From positions 1 through 10,559 of the forward strand of contig JAKOZM010000076.1 in NCBI GenBank assembly GCA_029779995.1: 10,559 nucleotides of DNA, in the 5' to 3' direction. The DNA is from Actinomycetes bacterium. Lineage in GTDB: Bacteria; Actinomycetota; Actinomycetes; S36-B12; UBA10799. The notes beneath the pieces were generated by a model. It saw only the letters and a list, made by a program, of their open reading frames with translations, had not been told where the DNA came from and searched no databases. Position numbers and translations under genes: made by a program. Of the stretch, positions 1-6,970 are shown in pieces. Numbering within the stretch: position 1 is the stretch's first letter; every line of letters begins with the position of its first letter.

Positions 1-1
1 C

Positions 2-694
2 GTATTCCTCGCCGTCGGCGCAGCCGTCAGCGGCCTGAAACCCACGGCGGAGGGTGGCGTCTTCAACGGGTCGTTCGGCGTCGCCGTCGCCTTCGGGGTG
101 GTCCTGATGGGGCTGGCCTACGCGCTCGGCCCGACATCGGGATGCCATGTCAACCCTGCCGTCACACTGGCCTTCTGGCTGTCCAAGCGCCAAGACGGCA
201 AAGAGGCCATCGCCTACGTGATCGTGCAGTTCGTCGGCGCTGCCGTCGGCGGCTTCGTGCTCTGGGTGCTGGTCAACTCCGGCGGGATCACCGACGCCAC
301 TGGGGGTCTGGGGACCAACTCGTTCGGCGGCAACGGCCCGAACGCCCTGGGCGCATTCATCGTGGAGGCGCTGCTGACCGCCGCCTTCGTCGGGGTGATC
401 CTGCTAGTGACCGACTGGATGGCCGCTCCCAACTTCGCCGGTATCGCGATCGGCGCCACCTTGACGGCCGTCCACCTGGTGGGCATCCCGCTGACGGGGA
501 CGTCGGTCAACCCCGCCCGCTCCCTGGGCCCGGCGCTGTTCGCCGGCGGCGAGTCCCTGCAGCAGGTCTGGCTGTTCCTGATCGCGCCGCTGGTCGGTGG
601 GGCGCTCGCCGTCGTCCTCTGGAAGATCGCCCGACCCGGTGATGCTCCGATTGGCGATGAGGGCGAGGAGCAACTCAGCCGCGCCGGCGACTGA
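2..694 (+). CDS. Aquaporin, AqpZ-type MIP channel (5' partial)
   Basis: This is a membrane channel of the MIP family, most likely water-selective. The frame is open from base 2 to the TGA at 692-694, giving 230 visible residues. By comparison with E. coli AqpZ, only about 12-15 residues of the first helix are missing to the left. Both pore loops are present: HVNPAVT near visible residues 49-55 and TSVNPARS near 167-174. The four selectivity-filter positions of AqpZ (Phe43, His174, Thr183, Arg189) all have counterparts here: F31 in VAVAFG, H158 in AVHLVGIP, T167 and R173. This points to water rather than glycerol transport. The family assignment is certain; water selectivity is inferred from the filter residues. 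The C-terminal tail is short and acidic. The gene ends 9 bases from the converging dehydrogenase stop, and no terminator hairpin is visible between them. The true start lies outside the window. Confidence 0.95.
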   Translation, partial: VFLAVGAAVSGLKPTAEGGVFNGSFGVAVAFGVVLMGLAYALGPTSGCHVNPAVTLAFWLSKRQDGKEAIAYVIVQFVGAAVGGFVLWVLVNSGGITDATGGLGTNSFGGNGPNALGAFIVEALLTAAFVGVILLVTDWMAAPNFAGIAIGATLTAVHLVGIPLTGTSVNPARSLGPALFAGGESLQQVWLFLIAPLVGGALAVVLWKIARPGDAPIGDEGEEQLSRAGD

Positions 695-703
695 TACTTG
701 CAA

Positions 704-1888
704 CTACGGCCGCAGCAGCACCTTTACCGCGCCGTCCTCCTTGTTCATGAAGTCCTGGTAGGCCTGCGGCGCCTGCTCCAGTAGGACGTGATGGGTGGCA
801 AAGGTCTCCAGGCCCAGCGGGTCGGCCTCGTCGTTGACCAATGGCAACAAGTCGTCCACCCAGCGCCGGACGTTCGCCTGGCCCATCCTGATGGTGACCT
901 GCTTATCGAACAGGGTCAGCATCGGCAGAGGATCAGCCATGCCGCCGTAGACACCAGAAATGCTCAGGGTGCCGCCCCGGCGAACCAGCTCGATGGCAGA
1001 CATCAGTGCCGCCAACTGGTCAACTCCGGCCGTGCGCATCAACTTCTCACCCACGGCATCCGGAAGTAGGGTCGAGGCCGCCCGCACCGTGCGCGCGACC
1101 GGGTTCCCATGGGCCTCCATGCCGACCGCGTCGATCACGGAATCAGCACCGCGGCCGTTGGTCATCTCGGCGACGGCAGCGGCCACATCGTCACACTCGT
1201 CCACGTTGATCACGGCCACACCATTGCGCTGCGCCCGGGCCAACCGCTCAGGTACCCGGTCGAGTCCGATGACGGTCCCTGCCCCGCGCTTCAAAGCAAT
1301 GCGCGTGCACATGTCGCCGATGGGACCAAGACCCACGACGGCCACCGAACCCCCGATCGGGATGTCAGCATAAATGACCGCCTGCCAGGCCGTTGGCAGC
1401 ACGTCGGAGAGGTAGACGAAGCGGTCGTCCACGGGGCCGTGGTCCACTTTGATCGGGCCGTAGTGCGCCATCGGGACCCGCAGATATTCGGCCTGTCCGC
1501 CAGGTACCTGCCCATAAAGCTTCGTGTAGCCCAGCAAGGCGGCCCCGGACCCGTACTCGGTGACCTGAGTGGTCTCACACTGGCTCTGGAAACCCCGGTC
1601 GCACATGAAGCAGTGCCCACACGAGATGTTGAAGGGGACCACCACCCGGTCACCGGGTTTGATGTGGGTCACGTCGGCTCCCACCTCGAGCACCTCGCCC
1701 ATCGGCTCGTGACCCATGATGTCGCCGGGGGTCATGAACGCCGACAGGGCCTCGTAGAGATGCAGGTCCGATCCGCAGATGCCTGTGGATGTGACCTTGA
1801 TGATCGCATCGGTCGGTTCTTCGATCTTGGGGTCGGGGACATCGGTCACGCTGAGTTTGCGGGGGCCATCCCACACGACTGCTTTCAT
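704..1888 (-). CDS. Zinc-dependent alcohol dehydrogenase, formaldehyde-dehydrogenase-like
   Basis: This is a medium-chain Zn-dependent dehydrogenase of 394 residues, expected to be cytosolic and NAD-linked. The catalytic zinc ligands visible are C38 (GICGSDLH), H60 with E61 (GHEPMGEV) and D162 (LSDVLPTAW). The structural zinc loop has the C-x2-C-x2-C-x7-C pattern at C90, C93, C96 and C104. A Rossmann motif GLGPIG lies at 186-191, and an acidic residue (D210 in VIGLD) at the end of the second strand favours NAD over NADP. The length and the Asp zinc ligand match the glutathione-independent formaldehyde dehydrogenase group (about 398 residues in Pseudomonas) and related threonine-dehydrogenase-like enzymes. 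The substrate cannot be fixed from sequence alone. I chose ATG at 1888 because MKAVVW is the usual family start. A GTG three codons upstream (1897) is possible: AGGG lies 3 bases from the GTG and 12 from the ATG, so neither spacing is ideal. The gene is divergent from the CBS gene and convergent with the aquaporin. Confidence 0.93.
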   Translation of the reverse strand: MKAVVWDGPRKLSVTDVPDPKIEEPTDAIIKVTSTGICGSDLHLYEALSAFMTPGDIMGHEPMGEVLEVGADVTHIKPGDRVVVPFNISCGHCFMCDRGFQSQCETTQVTEYGSGAALLGYTKLYGQVPGGQAEYLRVPMAHYGPIKVDHGPVDDRFVYLSDVLPTAWQAVIYADIPIGGSVAVVGLGPIGDMCTRIALKRGAGTVIGLDRVPERLARAQRNGVAVINVDECDDVAAAVAEMTNGRGADSVIDAVGMEAHGNPVARTVRAASTLLPDAVGEKLMRTAGVDQLAALMSAIELVRRGGTLSISGVYGGMADPLPMLTLFDKQVTIRMGQANVRRWVDDLLPLVNDEADPLGLETFATHHVLLEQAPQAYQDFMNKEDGAVKVLLRP

Positions 1889-1960
1889 GACCGTCACATA
1901 CCCTGGCGAACTTCACGAATACCGACCGGGTCGAGGGGTAGGCGTCGCCACCAGCAACAG

Positions 1961-1967
1961 GAAGGAG
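1961..1967 (+). promoter_or_regulatory. Ribosome binding site of the CBS-domain gene
   Basis: GAAGGAG ends 7 bases before the ATG at 1975. It is close to the ideal Shine-Dalgarno sequence and fixes this start. It is the clearest plus-strand ribosome binding site in the window and contrasts with the apparently leaderless plus-strand genes further right. Confidence 0.85.
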
Positions 1968-1974
1968 TCAGATA

Positions 1975-2388
1975 ATGACGACTGCACGTGAGCTCATGAC
2001 CCCAGAGGCGCAGTGTGTCTCGGAGACCGACAGCATCGCGACCGCTGCCCAGCGGATGGCTGAACTGAACATCGGATCCCTGCCGATCTGCGGTGAGGAC
2101 AACCAGTTGAAGGGAATGATCACAGACCGCGACATCGTGGTGAAGGTGGTCGCAGAGGGCAAGGATCCGCAGTCCTGTTTGGTCAGCGAACTCGCCCAGG
2201 GTAAGCCGGTGACCATCGGTGCCGACGACGACGCTGCCGAGATCCTGCACACGATGGGCGCCCATCAGGTACGCCGGCTGCCCGTGATCGACGGCCACGA
2301 CCTCGTGGGCATCGTGGCCCTGTCTGATGTGGCCAAGGCCCTGCCCGACAAGCCGGTGGGTGAGGTGTTGGAGGCCATCTCGGCCTGA
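1975..2388 (+). CDS. Tandem CBS-domain protein, Hrp1-like
   Basis: This is a 137-residue protein made almost entirely of two CBS domains, roughly residues 7-62 and 71-130. Such pairs usually bind adenine nucleotides and act as small stand-alone sensors. From memory it is strongly similar to Mycobacterium tuberculosis hypoxic response protein 1 (Rv2626c, 143 residues). Shared stretches include the N-terminus MTTAR, the LPICG motif, GM(I/L)TDRDIV, HQVRR(L/V)PVI and LVGIV. Cysteines occur at residues 14 and 39, the positions I recall as disulfide-linked in Hrp1, plus a third at 68. No signal peptide or membrane segment is present. Rv2626c belongs to the DosR hypoxia/nitric-oxide regulon, but I found no recognisable DosR box in the 86-base spacer upstream, so hypoxic control here is only an inference from homology. 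A strong hairpin follows the stop. The biochemical role of this family is not settled. Confidence 0.93.
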   Translation: MTTARELMTPEAQCVSETDSIATAAQRMAELNIGSLPICGEDNQLKGMITDRDIVVKVVAEGKDPQSCLVSELAQGKPVTIGADDDAAEILHTMGAHQVRRLPVIDGHDLVGIVALSDVAKALPDKPVGEVLEAISA

Positions 2389-2400
2389 ACCACCCGAATC

Positions 2401-2442
2401 CTGGCTGTGGTCCGCGTGCCTCCTCGCGCGGGCCACAGCCAG
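2401..2442 (+). terminator. Hairpin terminator downstream of the CBS gene
   Basis: A perfect 10-bp outer stem (CTGGCTGTGG at 2401-2410 with CCACAGCCAG at 2433-2442) continues inward through mostly G-C and a few G-U pairs to a 6-base loop at 2419-2424, about 18 pairs in all. It begins 12 bases after the CBS stop. There is no T-tract after it, as is common for actinobacterial hairpin terminators, so the terminator role is inferred from position and stability. Confidence 0.7.
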
Positions 2443-2454
2443 TCGGGCACATCA

Positions 2455-2496
2455 GGTCTACCTCACGCCGCCCCCTGAAGCGGCGCGAGATAGACC
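2455..2496 (-). terminator. Hairpin terminator downstream of the serine hydrolase gene
   Basis: Arms at 2455-2471 and 2480-2496 pair in 15 of 17 positions, with two A/C mismatches, around an 8-base loop at 2472-2479. The hairpin lies 11 bases beyond the stop of the minus-strand hydrolase gene and abuts the CBS terminator, so the convergent genes have separate adjacent hairpins. No T-tract follows on the minus strand. Confidence 0.65.
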
Positions 2497-2507
2497 CTTA
2501 CTGCTTA

Positions 2508-4520
2508 TCAGGCGAGCGATACAACCGCACCAGCAGGGCCGAAGATCGCGATGTAGGAACCGGCCTTCAGGGTGACCTCAGCCGCCTGCGATCCCCCCTT
2601 GTCCACTGGCATCAGTTCCGCGTCGAAGACCTTCCAATTGGACTGCCCCGACAGTTTCACGGTGCGGTCCCCAGCCACGGTGCGCCACTCGACGTAGCCG
2701 CGTGATCCGATGGTGACCGGACCGTCCGCAAGAGCCGGCACGGTCGCCTTCTGGCGCATCACGGTGGACGCGAACTGCAGTACATCCTCCCCACCATGGG
2801 AGGTCACGGAGAAGTCATACAGGTCACGGCCCAAGGCCAACGGCACCTGCAGGAACATGCTGCCGAGTTCAGGGCTGTTCCCGGCGTCGAACGGAACCGA
2901 GCCCACCTGGGTGCCGTAGGCCATCAGGTAGCCCGACAGTCCAGGAATCGCAGAGAACTGCATCCACGGCAAGGCCCACCCAACCGACTGCGGATTCTCA
3001 TTGGCCATCAGCCACTTCTGCCCGACGCGCTGCTGCCATGCGGGAAGCGTGCGACCCGGACGCATCTTCTGGCCGGCCGCCAAATAGTTGTAGTAGTTCC
3101 CGGTGCCACCGATCCGACGCATGATCAAGTAGGTGCGGCCCCAGGCCCGCTGCAGGTAGATCGACGTTCCCGCAGTTTCGGTACTCCAGAACGCGCCGTT
3201 CTCGCGTAGGACAAACCGGCCTGCGTGCTTCGTCCACCCGTTGCCGTTGTACATGAACAGCCGCAGGGTCCGATTGTTCAGTTTGATGATCTTGGCATTG
3301 AAGCCTGAGCCGAGGTAGAAACCCGTCATCTGAGAGGTCTTGGCAGGGTCCGCCTTCGCCACTGCGGGCATCCCGCTCACCGGCTTGGGCAACTTCTTCA
3401 TGGCGCCGGTGTCGACAAGAGCCTGCAGGAGGATCGTGCCACCGATGGACTCCAGGGTCCCGGAATCGATGCCGGTCCCAGCACCGGAAACCATGACTGC
3501 CAGGTCTTGCTCGGGGGCCACGAGCAACGCCCCGTGGTGCTGCGAAACGTCACCGCCCTTCACCCAGGTGGTGACGCCGACATCTGACAGGGCCGGGTCG
3601 CGCACATCGTCCCACCCGAGGCCGTATCGGAACTCCGAACGGGGGCCTGACTTCAACGTGGTCGTCGTCTGGTCGCTGCCCATCAACTCCAGAGCTTGGT
3701 CGGACACGATCCCTGGCCGCTCGCCGGTGAACACCTGGGCCAACTTGAGCATGTCCCGCGGGGTGGAGACCACTCCGCCCGATGCGGCGATGTTCGTGTA
3801 CTCCTGGGGCTGCTGCTTACCGTCCACGATGACCGGCGCGGACTTCTTGGTGACCGTGAATCCGGTGTGGGTCATGCCCAGGGGCTTGAAGATGTTGGTG
3901 GCCGCGTACTGCTCGAACGAGGTTCCGCTGACCCGCGCCACGACCTCCCCCGCCAGGGTGAAGCAGTCATTGCAATACACGTTCATCGCACCCGGGGTCG
4001 TCTTCAAGGGCTCCCTGCGTAAGGCGCCGAGCACTTGCTGCACATATCCGGGGATGGGTTCCAGTGACATGCCGTTTGCGTAGTCCGAACCGGGTAGACC
4101 GGCGGAGTGGTTCAGCAACATCCGCACGGTGATCTGCCGGTATTGCGGGGACAGCATGGAGAAGTCGGGGATGTAGCGCACCACGGGGGCATCGAGGCTG
4201 ATCTTGCCCTGGTCCACCAGGCGCATGACAGCCAACGTGGTGACCATCTTGCTCACCGAACCGATGCCGTACGTGGTGGTCGCCGTGGGTTTGGCCCCTT
4301 GTGGTGTCACCTCGCCGAAACCCTGCGACCAGACGACTTTCCCCTCGCTGAGCAGCGCCACGGAGACCGAGGTGGCCTTCGTCTCCTGGATGGCTGCCCT
4401 GATCGCCCCCCGGCCGGCCGCGATGGTGTCTGTGTAGTCGGTCTTGGCCGCAGCGGGTCCCGCGATCAACGCGGCCCCCATGGCACATGTGGCAACCACT
4501 GCTATCCGAGCACGGAACAT
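2508..4520 (-). CDS. Secreted serine hydrolase, class C beta-lactamase/PBP fold, with long C-terminal region
   Basis: This is a 670-residue exported protein. A signal peptide spans about residues 1-25 (basic MFRAR, hydrophobic core, cleavage near GPAAA-K). Residues about 30-365 form a serine beta-lactamase-like domain (Pfam Beta-lactamase type). They carry the SxxK motif SVSK at 88-91 with nucleophile S88 and base K91, a YxN motif YCN at 182-184, and HHG at 328-330 in place of KTG. Members include D-alanyl-D-alanine carboxypeptidases, D-aminopeptidases and esterases; HxG instead of KTG argues against a true beta-lactamase, and the substrate is unknown. Residues about 375-670 are an extra region, probably beta-rich with many Trp, Tyr and Gly, and I do not recognise a domain there. 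The ATG at 4520 is supported by GGAGG at 4530-4534, spaced 9 bases. A TAGCGT hexamer on the minus strand at 4552-4547 could be its -10 element. The gene is probably monocistronic, with a hairpin on each side. Confidence 0.92.
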   Translation of the reverse strand: MFRARIAVVATCAMGAALIAGPAAAKTDYTDTIAAGRGAIRAAIQETKATSVSVALLSEGKVVWSQGFGEVTPQGAKPTATTTYGIGSVSKMVTTLAVMRLVDQGKISLDAPVVRYIPDFSMLSPQYRQITVRMLLNHSAGLPGSDYANGMSLEPIPGYVQQVLGALRREPLKTTPGAMNVYCNDCFTLAGEVVARVSGTSFEQYAATNIFKPLGMTHTGFTVTKKSAPVIVDGKQQPQEYTNIAASGGVVSTPRDMLKLAQVFTGERPGIVSDQALELMGSDQTTTTLKSGPRSEFRYGLGWDDVRDPALSDVGVTTWVKGGDVSQHHGALLVAPEQDLAVMVSGAGTGIDSGTLESIGGTILLQALVDTGAMKKLPKPVSGMPAVAKADPAKTSQMTGFYLGSGFNAKIIKLNNRTLRLFMYNGNGWTKHAGRFVLRENGAFWSTETAGTSIYLQRAWGRTYLIMRRIGGTGNYYNYLAAGQKMRPGRTLPAWQQRVGQKWLMANENPQSVGWALPWMQFSAIPGLSGYLMAYGTQVGSVPFDAGNSPELGSMFLQVPLALGRDLYDFSVTSHGGEDVLQFASTVMRQKATVPALADGPVTIGSRGYVEWRTVAGDRTVKLSGQSNWKVFDAELMPVDKGGSQAAEVTLKAGSYIAIFGPAGAVVSLA

Positions 4521-4546
4521 GACGTGCCCCCTCCCTGGCGCGTTGC

Positions 4547-4552
4547 ACGCTA
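4547..4552 (-). promoter_or_regulatory. Candidate -10 element of the serine hydrolase gene
   Basis: TAGCGT on the minus strand fits the actinobacterial TAnnnT consensus. It would start transcription near 4540 and leave a leader of about 20 bases containing the GGAGG ribosome binding site. No convincing -35 element lies at 16-18 bases, so this is tentative. Confidence 0.35.
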
Positions 4553-4587
4553 GAGGTGGTATCGACAGCTACCCCCATGCAGGCAAG

Positions 4588-4616
4588 AGCACGTCACACC
4601 AACGGGTGACGGTGCT
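4588..4616 (-). terminator. Hairpin downstream of the beta-helix/RTX gene
   Basis: AGCACGTCAC (4588-4597) pairs with GTGACGGTGCT (4606-4616), leaving one bulged base and an 8-base loop. It lies 10 bases beyond the stop of the 4626-6035 gene and upstream of the hydrolase promoter region. It is a plausible terminator separating the two minus-strand genes. It has no T-tract, and a regulatory role for the downstream gene cannot be excluded. Confidence 0.5.
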
Positions 4617-4625
4617 GGGATTGCC

Positions 4626-6035
4626 CTAGCGGCGCCGGATGACCTCGCAGTCCTTGCCCACCCGGTCCACCTTGTCGACCACGGCCACATCCCGGCCAGC
4701 CCCGCACGTGACCCGGTCCGCCACGCGATCGCGGGCTCGCACAGTATCGGGTCCGGCCCCGCCGACCAACTGATCCTTACCAGCGCCGCCGATGAGTCGG
4801 TCACGACCGGCACCGCCGGTGAGACAGTCGTCACCGGCCAGGCCCTTGAGCACATCATTGCCCGCCAGGCCCAGCATCCGGTCCCCAGCCGTGGTGCCGG
4901 TCAACCGGTCGGCACGCTGGGTGCCCTTGCGCACGAGCGCGCAGGCACTGGCCGGAGGCGGTGCATTGTCGACACCAGCCGGGATGGTCGCACTGGCCGA
5001 GGCGAAGTCGTTCCCCTGGTTCTGGTCGAGCCCGTCGGTGCTCACCGCGGCGGTGGCCGTCACAGTCCCGCTCTGCGGCATGCGGACCGAGACCAGCACT
5101 GTGACCGGCCCAGTCGACCGCACCGTACCGAGCTGACACGTCATCACCGGCGCGGGCGATCCGCAGGACCCTTGTGCGGTGGACACGCTGAGCACTTGAG
5201 CCGCACCGGGCACGGTCAGGGACAAGGAGGACTGCGGGGCATCGTTGAGGCTGCGGTTGGCCACGGTGGTCGTCAGAATGACATCGCTACCGGGCGCCGG
5301 ACCAGTGTTGGAGAACGCTTGGCTGACGTCAAGATCGGCGCCAGCCTCGATGGCTCCGAGATCACATGCCAGACCCAGAGGCCGGGCCTGTCCGCGCTGG
5401 TCGGTCGCCGTGAGGCAGGATCCAGCGGCGTCGATCGCCGGGCTGCCCGTTCCGAGTGCTCGCGAGTTGGTGGGTCCGCCGTTATTGGCCACCGGCAGCA
5501 GCAACGGATCGGCGATCGTGCGATTGGCAGCCGCGGCCCCACAACTGGCATCGGAGATGATGTTGCGCTCGACGAAGGTCGGTGTTGTCGCCGCACAGTT
5601 GTTCGTGCCGGGGAAGCGGGCCGAACCGTTGGCGATAATGCTGTTCTGAATCGTCACCGGTGTTGCACCCGAGGACCACAGGTTGCCGCCGGACGTGCTG
5701 ATGCTGCCAGAGCTCGCGGCCGTGTTGTTAGCCAATGTCGTGGACTTCATCACCAACTGAGCGCCGTTGTTCACGTAGATCCCGCCTCCGAAGGCTGAGT
5801 TGGACGCGGCGACGTTCACGCTGTTTCCGGAGATGGTCGAGTTCTCGATGGCCACCCGGACACCGGCGCCGGCCGCGTACACGGCCCCACCGAAAGCGTT
5901 CGAGAGGGTGCTGCTGGCGGAGTTGTTGACGATCTCCGAGTCGCGGATGGCGACCTCACCAGCGGTGACGAAGACCGGACCGAACGCTGAAGCCGCACCC
6001 GTCAGCGTGTTGTTCACGATGCGTACCCGCGACAA
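4626..6035 (-). CDS. Mosaic surface protein: beta-helix, choice-of-anchor-Q-like, DUF11-like and RTX-like repeats; probably 5'-truncated
   Basis: The open frame encodes 469 residues. Residues 1-110 hold three imperfect repeats of about 30-34 residues (AFG at 17, 47 and 81, each followed by a V/I-S-T/E-I-x-N ladder), typical of right-handed beta-helix proteins. Residues about 112-232 (NNGGPTNSRALGTGSPAID, TDQRGQ, CDLGAIE) match the choice-of-anchor-Q type ending. Residues about 233-350 resemble a DUF11 beta-sandwich (ADLDVSQ at the start, DQNQGNDFASASATI at the end). Residues about 379-433 carry six RTX-like GGAGxDxLx nonapeptides that should bind calcium, followed by a basic, Cys-containing tail (CGAGRD, DCEVIRRR). 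Such proteins are normally exported, yet no signal peptide is present. The only in-frame start is a weak TTG at 6035, with a TGA two codons upstream. I infer loss of the original 5' end; the remnant may be a pseudogene. Type I secretion by a C-terminal signal is a less likely alternative. Confidence 0.75.
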   Translation of the reverse strand: MSRVRIVNNTLTGAASAFGPVFVTAGEVAIRDSEIVNNSASSTLSNAFGGAVYAAGAGVRVAIENSTISGNSVNVAASNSAFGGGIYVNNGAQLVMKSTTLANNTAASSGSISTSGGNLWSSGATPVTIQNSIIANGSARFPGTNNCAATTPTFVERNIISDASCGAAAANRTIADPLLLPVANNGGPTNSRALGTGSPAIDAAGSCLTATDQRGQARPLGLACDLGAIEAGADLDVSQAFSNTGPAPGSDVILTTTVANRSLNDAPQSSLSLTVPGAAQVLSVSTAQGSCGSPAPVMTCQLGTVRSTGPVTVLVSVRMPQSGTVTATAAVSTDGLDQNQGNDFASASATIPAGVDNAPPPASACALVRKGTQRADRLTGTTAGDRMLGLAGNDVLKGLAGDDCLTGGAGRDRLIGGAGKDQLVGGAGPDTVRARDRVADRVTCGAGRDVAVVDKVDRVGKDCEVIRRR

Positions 6036-6123
6036 GGTTCACCACCGTACCTGCAGAGTCGCTCTTCGAAGCCAAACAGCCCCGATCAACGTGACGTGGG
6101 CAACCCTTCATAGGCTGAGGCGC
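6036..6123. other. Intergenic spacer between divergent genes
   Basis: This 88-base spacer lies between the truncated minus-strand beta-helix gene and the PfkB kinase. It should hold the kinase promoter. In the minus-strand frame of the beta-helix gene it contains TGA stops, including one just upstream of the TTG, and no recognisable beta-helix coding sequence. It is therefore the likely junction where that gene lost its 5' end. Confidence 0.5.
6111..6116 (+). promoter_or_regulatory. Candidate -10 element of the PfkB kinase gene (leaderless)
   Basis: TAGGCT fits TAnnnT and ends 7 bases before the GTG at 6124, so transcription would begin at or next to the start codon. There is only a GAGG three bases from the GTG, too close for a normal ribosome binding site. 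No clear -35 element is seen. Confidence 0.4.
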
Positions 6124-6942
6124 GTGCGGGTAGCCAGTTGCGGACTCACCACGATGGACCTCATCCAGTACGTCGATCATCCGCCCGGACCGGATCAGAA
6201 GGTCCAGGCCACCAGCGCCCGTCTGGAGTTCGGCGGGCCGGCGGCCAATGCGGCCTTCACCAGCGTCTGCCTGGGTGTGGCCTGCCAGTTGGTGACCGCC
6301 GTGGGATCGAGTCCGCTTGGACGAATCGCGGCCCAGCAGATCGAGGATGCCGGCGTTGAACTAATGGACGCGGTCGTCGACGACTGGGCGATCCCGGTAT
6401 CCTCCGTGGCCGTGAGTTCTGCTGGGCGCTCGGTCATCTCGGTCAACGGCGGTCAACCGCCACGGCTTGAAATGGGCGTATGCCTCACGGGGTTCGATGC
6501 ACTGCTGGTCGACGGCCATCATCTGCCGCTGTGTCTGGCCATGGCTTACGAGGCCCGCACCCTGGGAGTTCCCGTCCTGCTGGACGGCGGCTCGTGGAAA
6601 CCCGGCCTCGAACGTTTGCTGCCCCTGGTTGACGCGGCGGTGATCTCTGCGGATTTTCGCGGGGAGTTGCCGGAGATCCCGGTCGCTGTCACGCGAGGCG
6701 CGGGACCGATCGAATTCCGCTGCGCTGCTGGATCGGGCAGCGTGACCGTTCACGAAGTGACTCCAGCCGACACCCTGGGAGCCGGCGATGTGTTTCATGG
6801 CGCGTGGCTGGCACACGTGGCACAGCACGGTCTGGACAACTTCCGCGCCGGGCTGTCGTTTGCCGCCGAGGTGGCCTCCTTCTCGTGCCAGTACCCCGGC
6901 GCCCACGCTTGGGCAGCGCCTTACCGCAGCACTCTGCAGTGA
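6124..6942 (+). CDS. PfkB-family carbohydrate/nucleoside kinase
   Basis: This is a 272-residue cytosolic kinase of the ribokinase/PfkB family, which transfers phosphate from ATP to a sugar, nucleoside or similar hydroxyl compound. The N-terminal signature GGPAANAA at residues 37-44 contributes to substrate binding. The C-terminal signature DTLGAGDVFHGAW at 216-228 contains the GAGD anion hole and catalytic base D222. I chose the GTG at 6124 because the first strand of the fold (VRVASCGLTTMDLI) must be included. An ATG at 6154 would delete it, and the frame further upstream looks non-coding. The protein is somewhat shorter than E. coli ribokinase (about 309 residues). No substrate-specific motif is clear to me, so the sugar is unknown. 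A SnoaL-like gene starts 28 bases downstream and may share a transcript, although it also has its own candidate -10 element. Confidence 0.93.
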   Translation: MRVASCGLTTMDLIQYVDHPPGPDQKVQATSARLEFGGPAANAAFTSVCLGVACQLVTAVGSSPLGRIAAQQIEDAGVELMDAVVDDWAIPVSSVAVSSAGRSVISVNGGQPPRLEMGVCLTGFDALLVDGHHLPLCLAMAYEARTLGVPVLLDGGSWKPGLERLLPLVDAAVISADFRGELPEIPVAVTRGAGPIEFRCAAGSGSVTVHEVTPADTLGAGDVFHGAWLAHVAQHGLDNFRAGLSFAAEVASFSCQYPGAHAWAAPYRSTLQ

Positions 6943-6956
6943 CACCCGAACAGGTG

Positions 6957-6962
6957 TAGCGT
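6957..6962 (+). promoter_or_regulatory. Candidate -10 element of the SnoaL-like gene (leaderless)
   Basis: TAGCGT ends 8 bases before the ATG at 6971, and no ribosome binding site is seen upstream of that ATG. A small inverted repeat, ACACC with GGTGT (6943-6957), overlaps its left edge. No good -35 element is visible. Confidence 0.4.
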
Positions 6963-6970
6963 CGCTGGTC

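Noticed and set aside
1923..1933. Short palindrome CGACC-G-GGTCG in the dehydrogenase/CBS spacer, considered as an operator or DosR box.
   Set aside because: Five-base arms in G+C-rich DNA are expected by chance, and the sequence does not match the DosR consensus.
2508..4520. Calling the serine hydrolase a beta-lactamase resistance gene.
   Set aside because: The third motif is HHG instead of KTG, and the large extra region is unlike classical class C beta-lactamases; many members of this fold are peptidases or esterases.
5800..6123. Upstream extension of the kinase reading frame as a longer protein.
   Set aside because: The extension overlaps the oppositely oriented beta-helix gene, has no family match and would put about 108 extra residues before the first strand of the PfkB fold.
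5956..6180. Minus-strand frame at 6180-5956 as the missing N-terminus of the beta-helix protein through a frameshift.
   Set aside because: Its translation shows no signal peptide and no beta-helix repeat pattern, and it overlaps the start of the kinase gene.
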